A DNA stretch of 5,693 nt from Acidobacteriota bacterium (GTDB taxonomy: Bacteria > Acidobacteriota > Vicinamibacteria > Vicinamibacterales > UBA2999), in NCBI GenBank assembly GCA_020851835.1, contig JADZBZ010000096.1, forward strand, positions 1 to 5,693, in the 5' to 3' direction. The notes under the pieces were generated by a model. It did no database searches, had not been told where the DNA came from, and saw only the letters and a program-made list of their open reading frames with translations. Below, piece by piece: positions 5,679 through 5,693 of the stretch; positions within the stretch are counted from its first letter, which is position 1; every line of letters starts with the position of its first letter. A program made the position numbers and the translations under genes.

Positions 5679-5693
5679 CGTGCCGCTGCTAGC

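Noticed and set aside
5203..5693. Integrated element with attachment site at the tRNA 3' end
   Set aside because: No second copy of the tRNA 3' end and no integrase is visible in the 460 bases that follow. It stays possible only beyond the window.

Overview
The window is about 5.7 kb of very GC-rich bacterial chromosome with strong G/C preference at third codon positions. The gene content is ordinary, and the style of the proteins resembles soil Acidobacteriota of the Vicinamibacteria (Luteitalea-like) group: an alginate-export-type outer-membrane barrel, a MoeA with the GYPTS loop, and an exported NagZ-type glycosidase. That placement is inference from protein character only. An outer-membrane protein and an exported cell-wall glycosidase do point to a diderm (Gram-negative type) cell.

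Layout. (1) Bases 1-1379, plus strand: most of an alginate-export-family outer-membrane beta-barrel protein, whose true start probably lies before the window. (2) Bases 3124-1413, minus strand: a two-gene molybdenum cofactor operon, moaB then moeA, joined by an ATGA stop/start overlap. It converges on gene 1 with only 33 bp between the stops. (3) Bases 3125-3214: a compact divergent promoter region. It holds a 10-bp palindrome beside the moaB start and a GCTACGAT box inside a 15-base inverted repeat just before the next gene. (4) Bases 3215-5020, plus strand: an exported, two-domain glycoside hydrolase family 3 enzyme of the NagZ (beta-N-acetylhexosaminidase) type. (5) Bases 5016-5124: a small non-coding repeat cluster made of a 14-bp perfect tandem duplication that contains the GH3 stop codon, three spaced copies of GATGGAGCGCCG, and a 9-bp-stem hairpin grown out of the last copy. 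(6) Bases 5153-5229: tRNA-Arg(ACG) with encoded CCA, preceded by a second GCTACGAT box. (7) Bases 5230-5366: non-coding DNA with several inverted repeats. (8) Bases 5678-5367, minus strand: a small basic protein of unknown function, possibly cut by the window end.

How the genes relate. MoaB and MoeA act in the late steps of molybdenum cofactor synthesis (handling of molybdopterin and molybdate insertion) and are almost certainly co-expressed. The barrel, the GH3 enzyme, the tRNA and the small basic protein have no visible functional tie to them or to one another. I see no phage, transposase, CRISPR, toxin-antitoxin or defence system. The parts that most deserve a second look are the repeat cluster after the GH3 gene, the octamer shared by two promoters (one predicting a leaderless mRNA), and the uncharacterised basic protein beside the tRNA.
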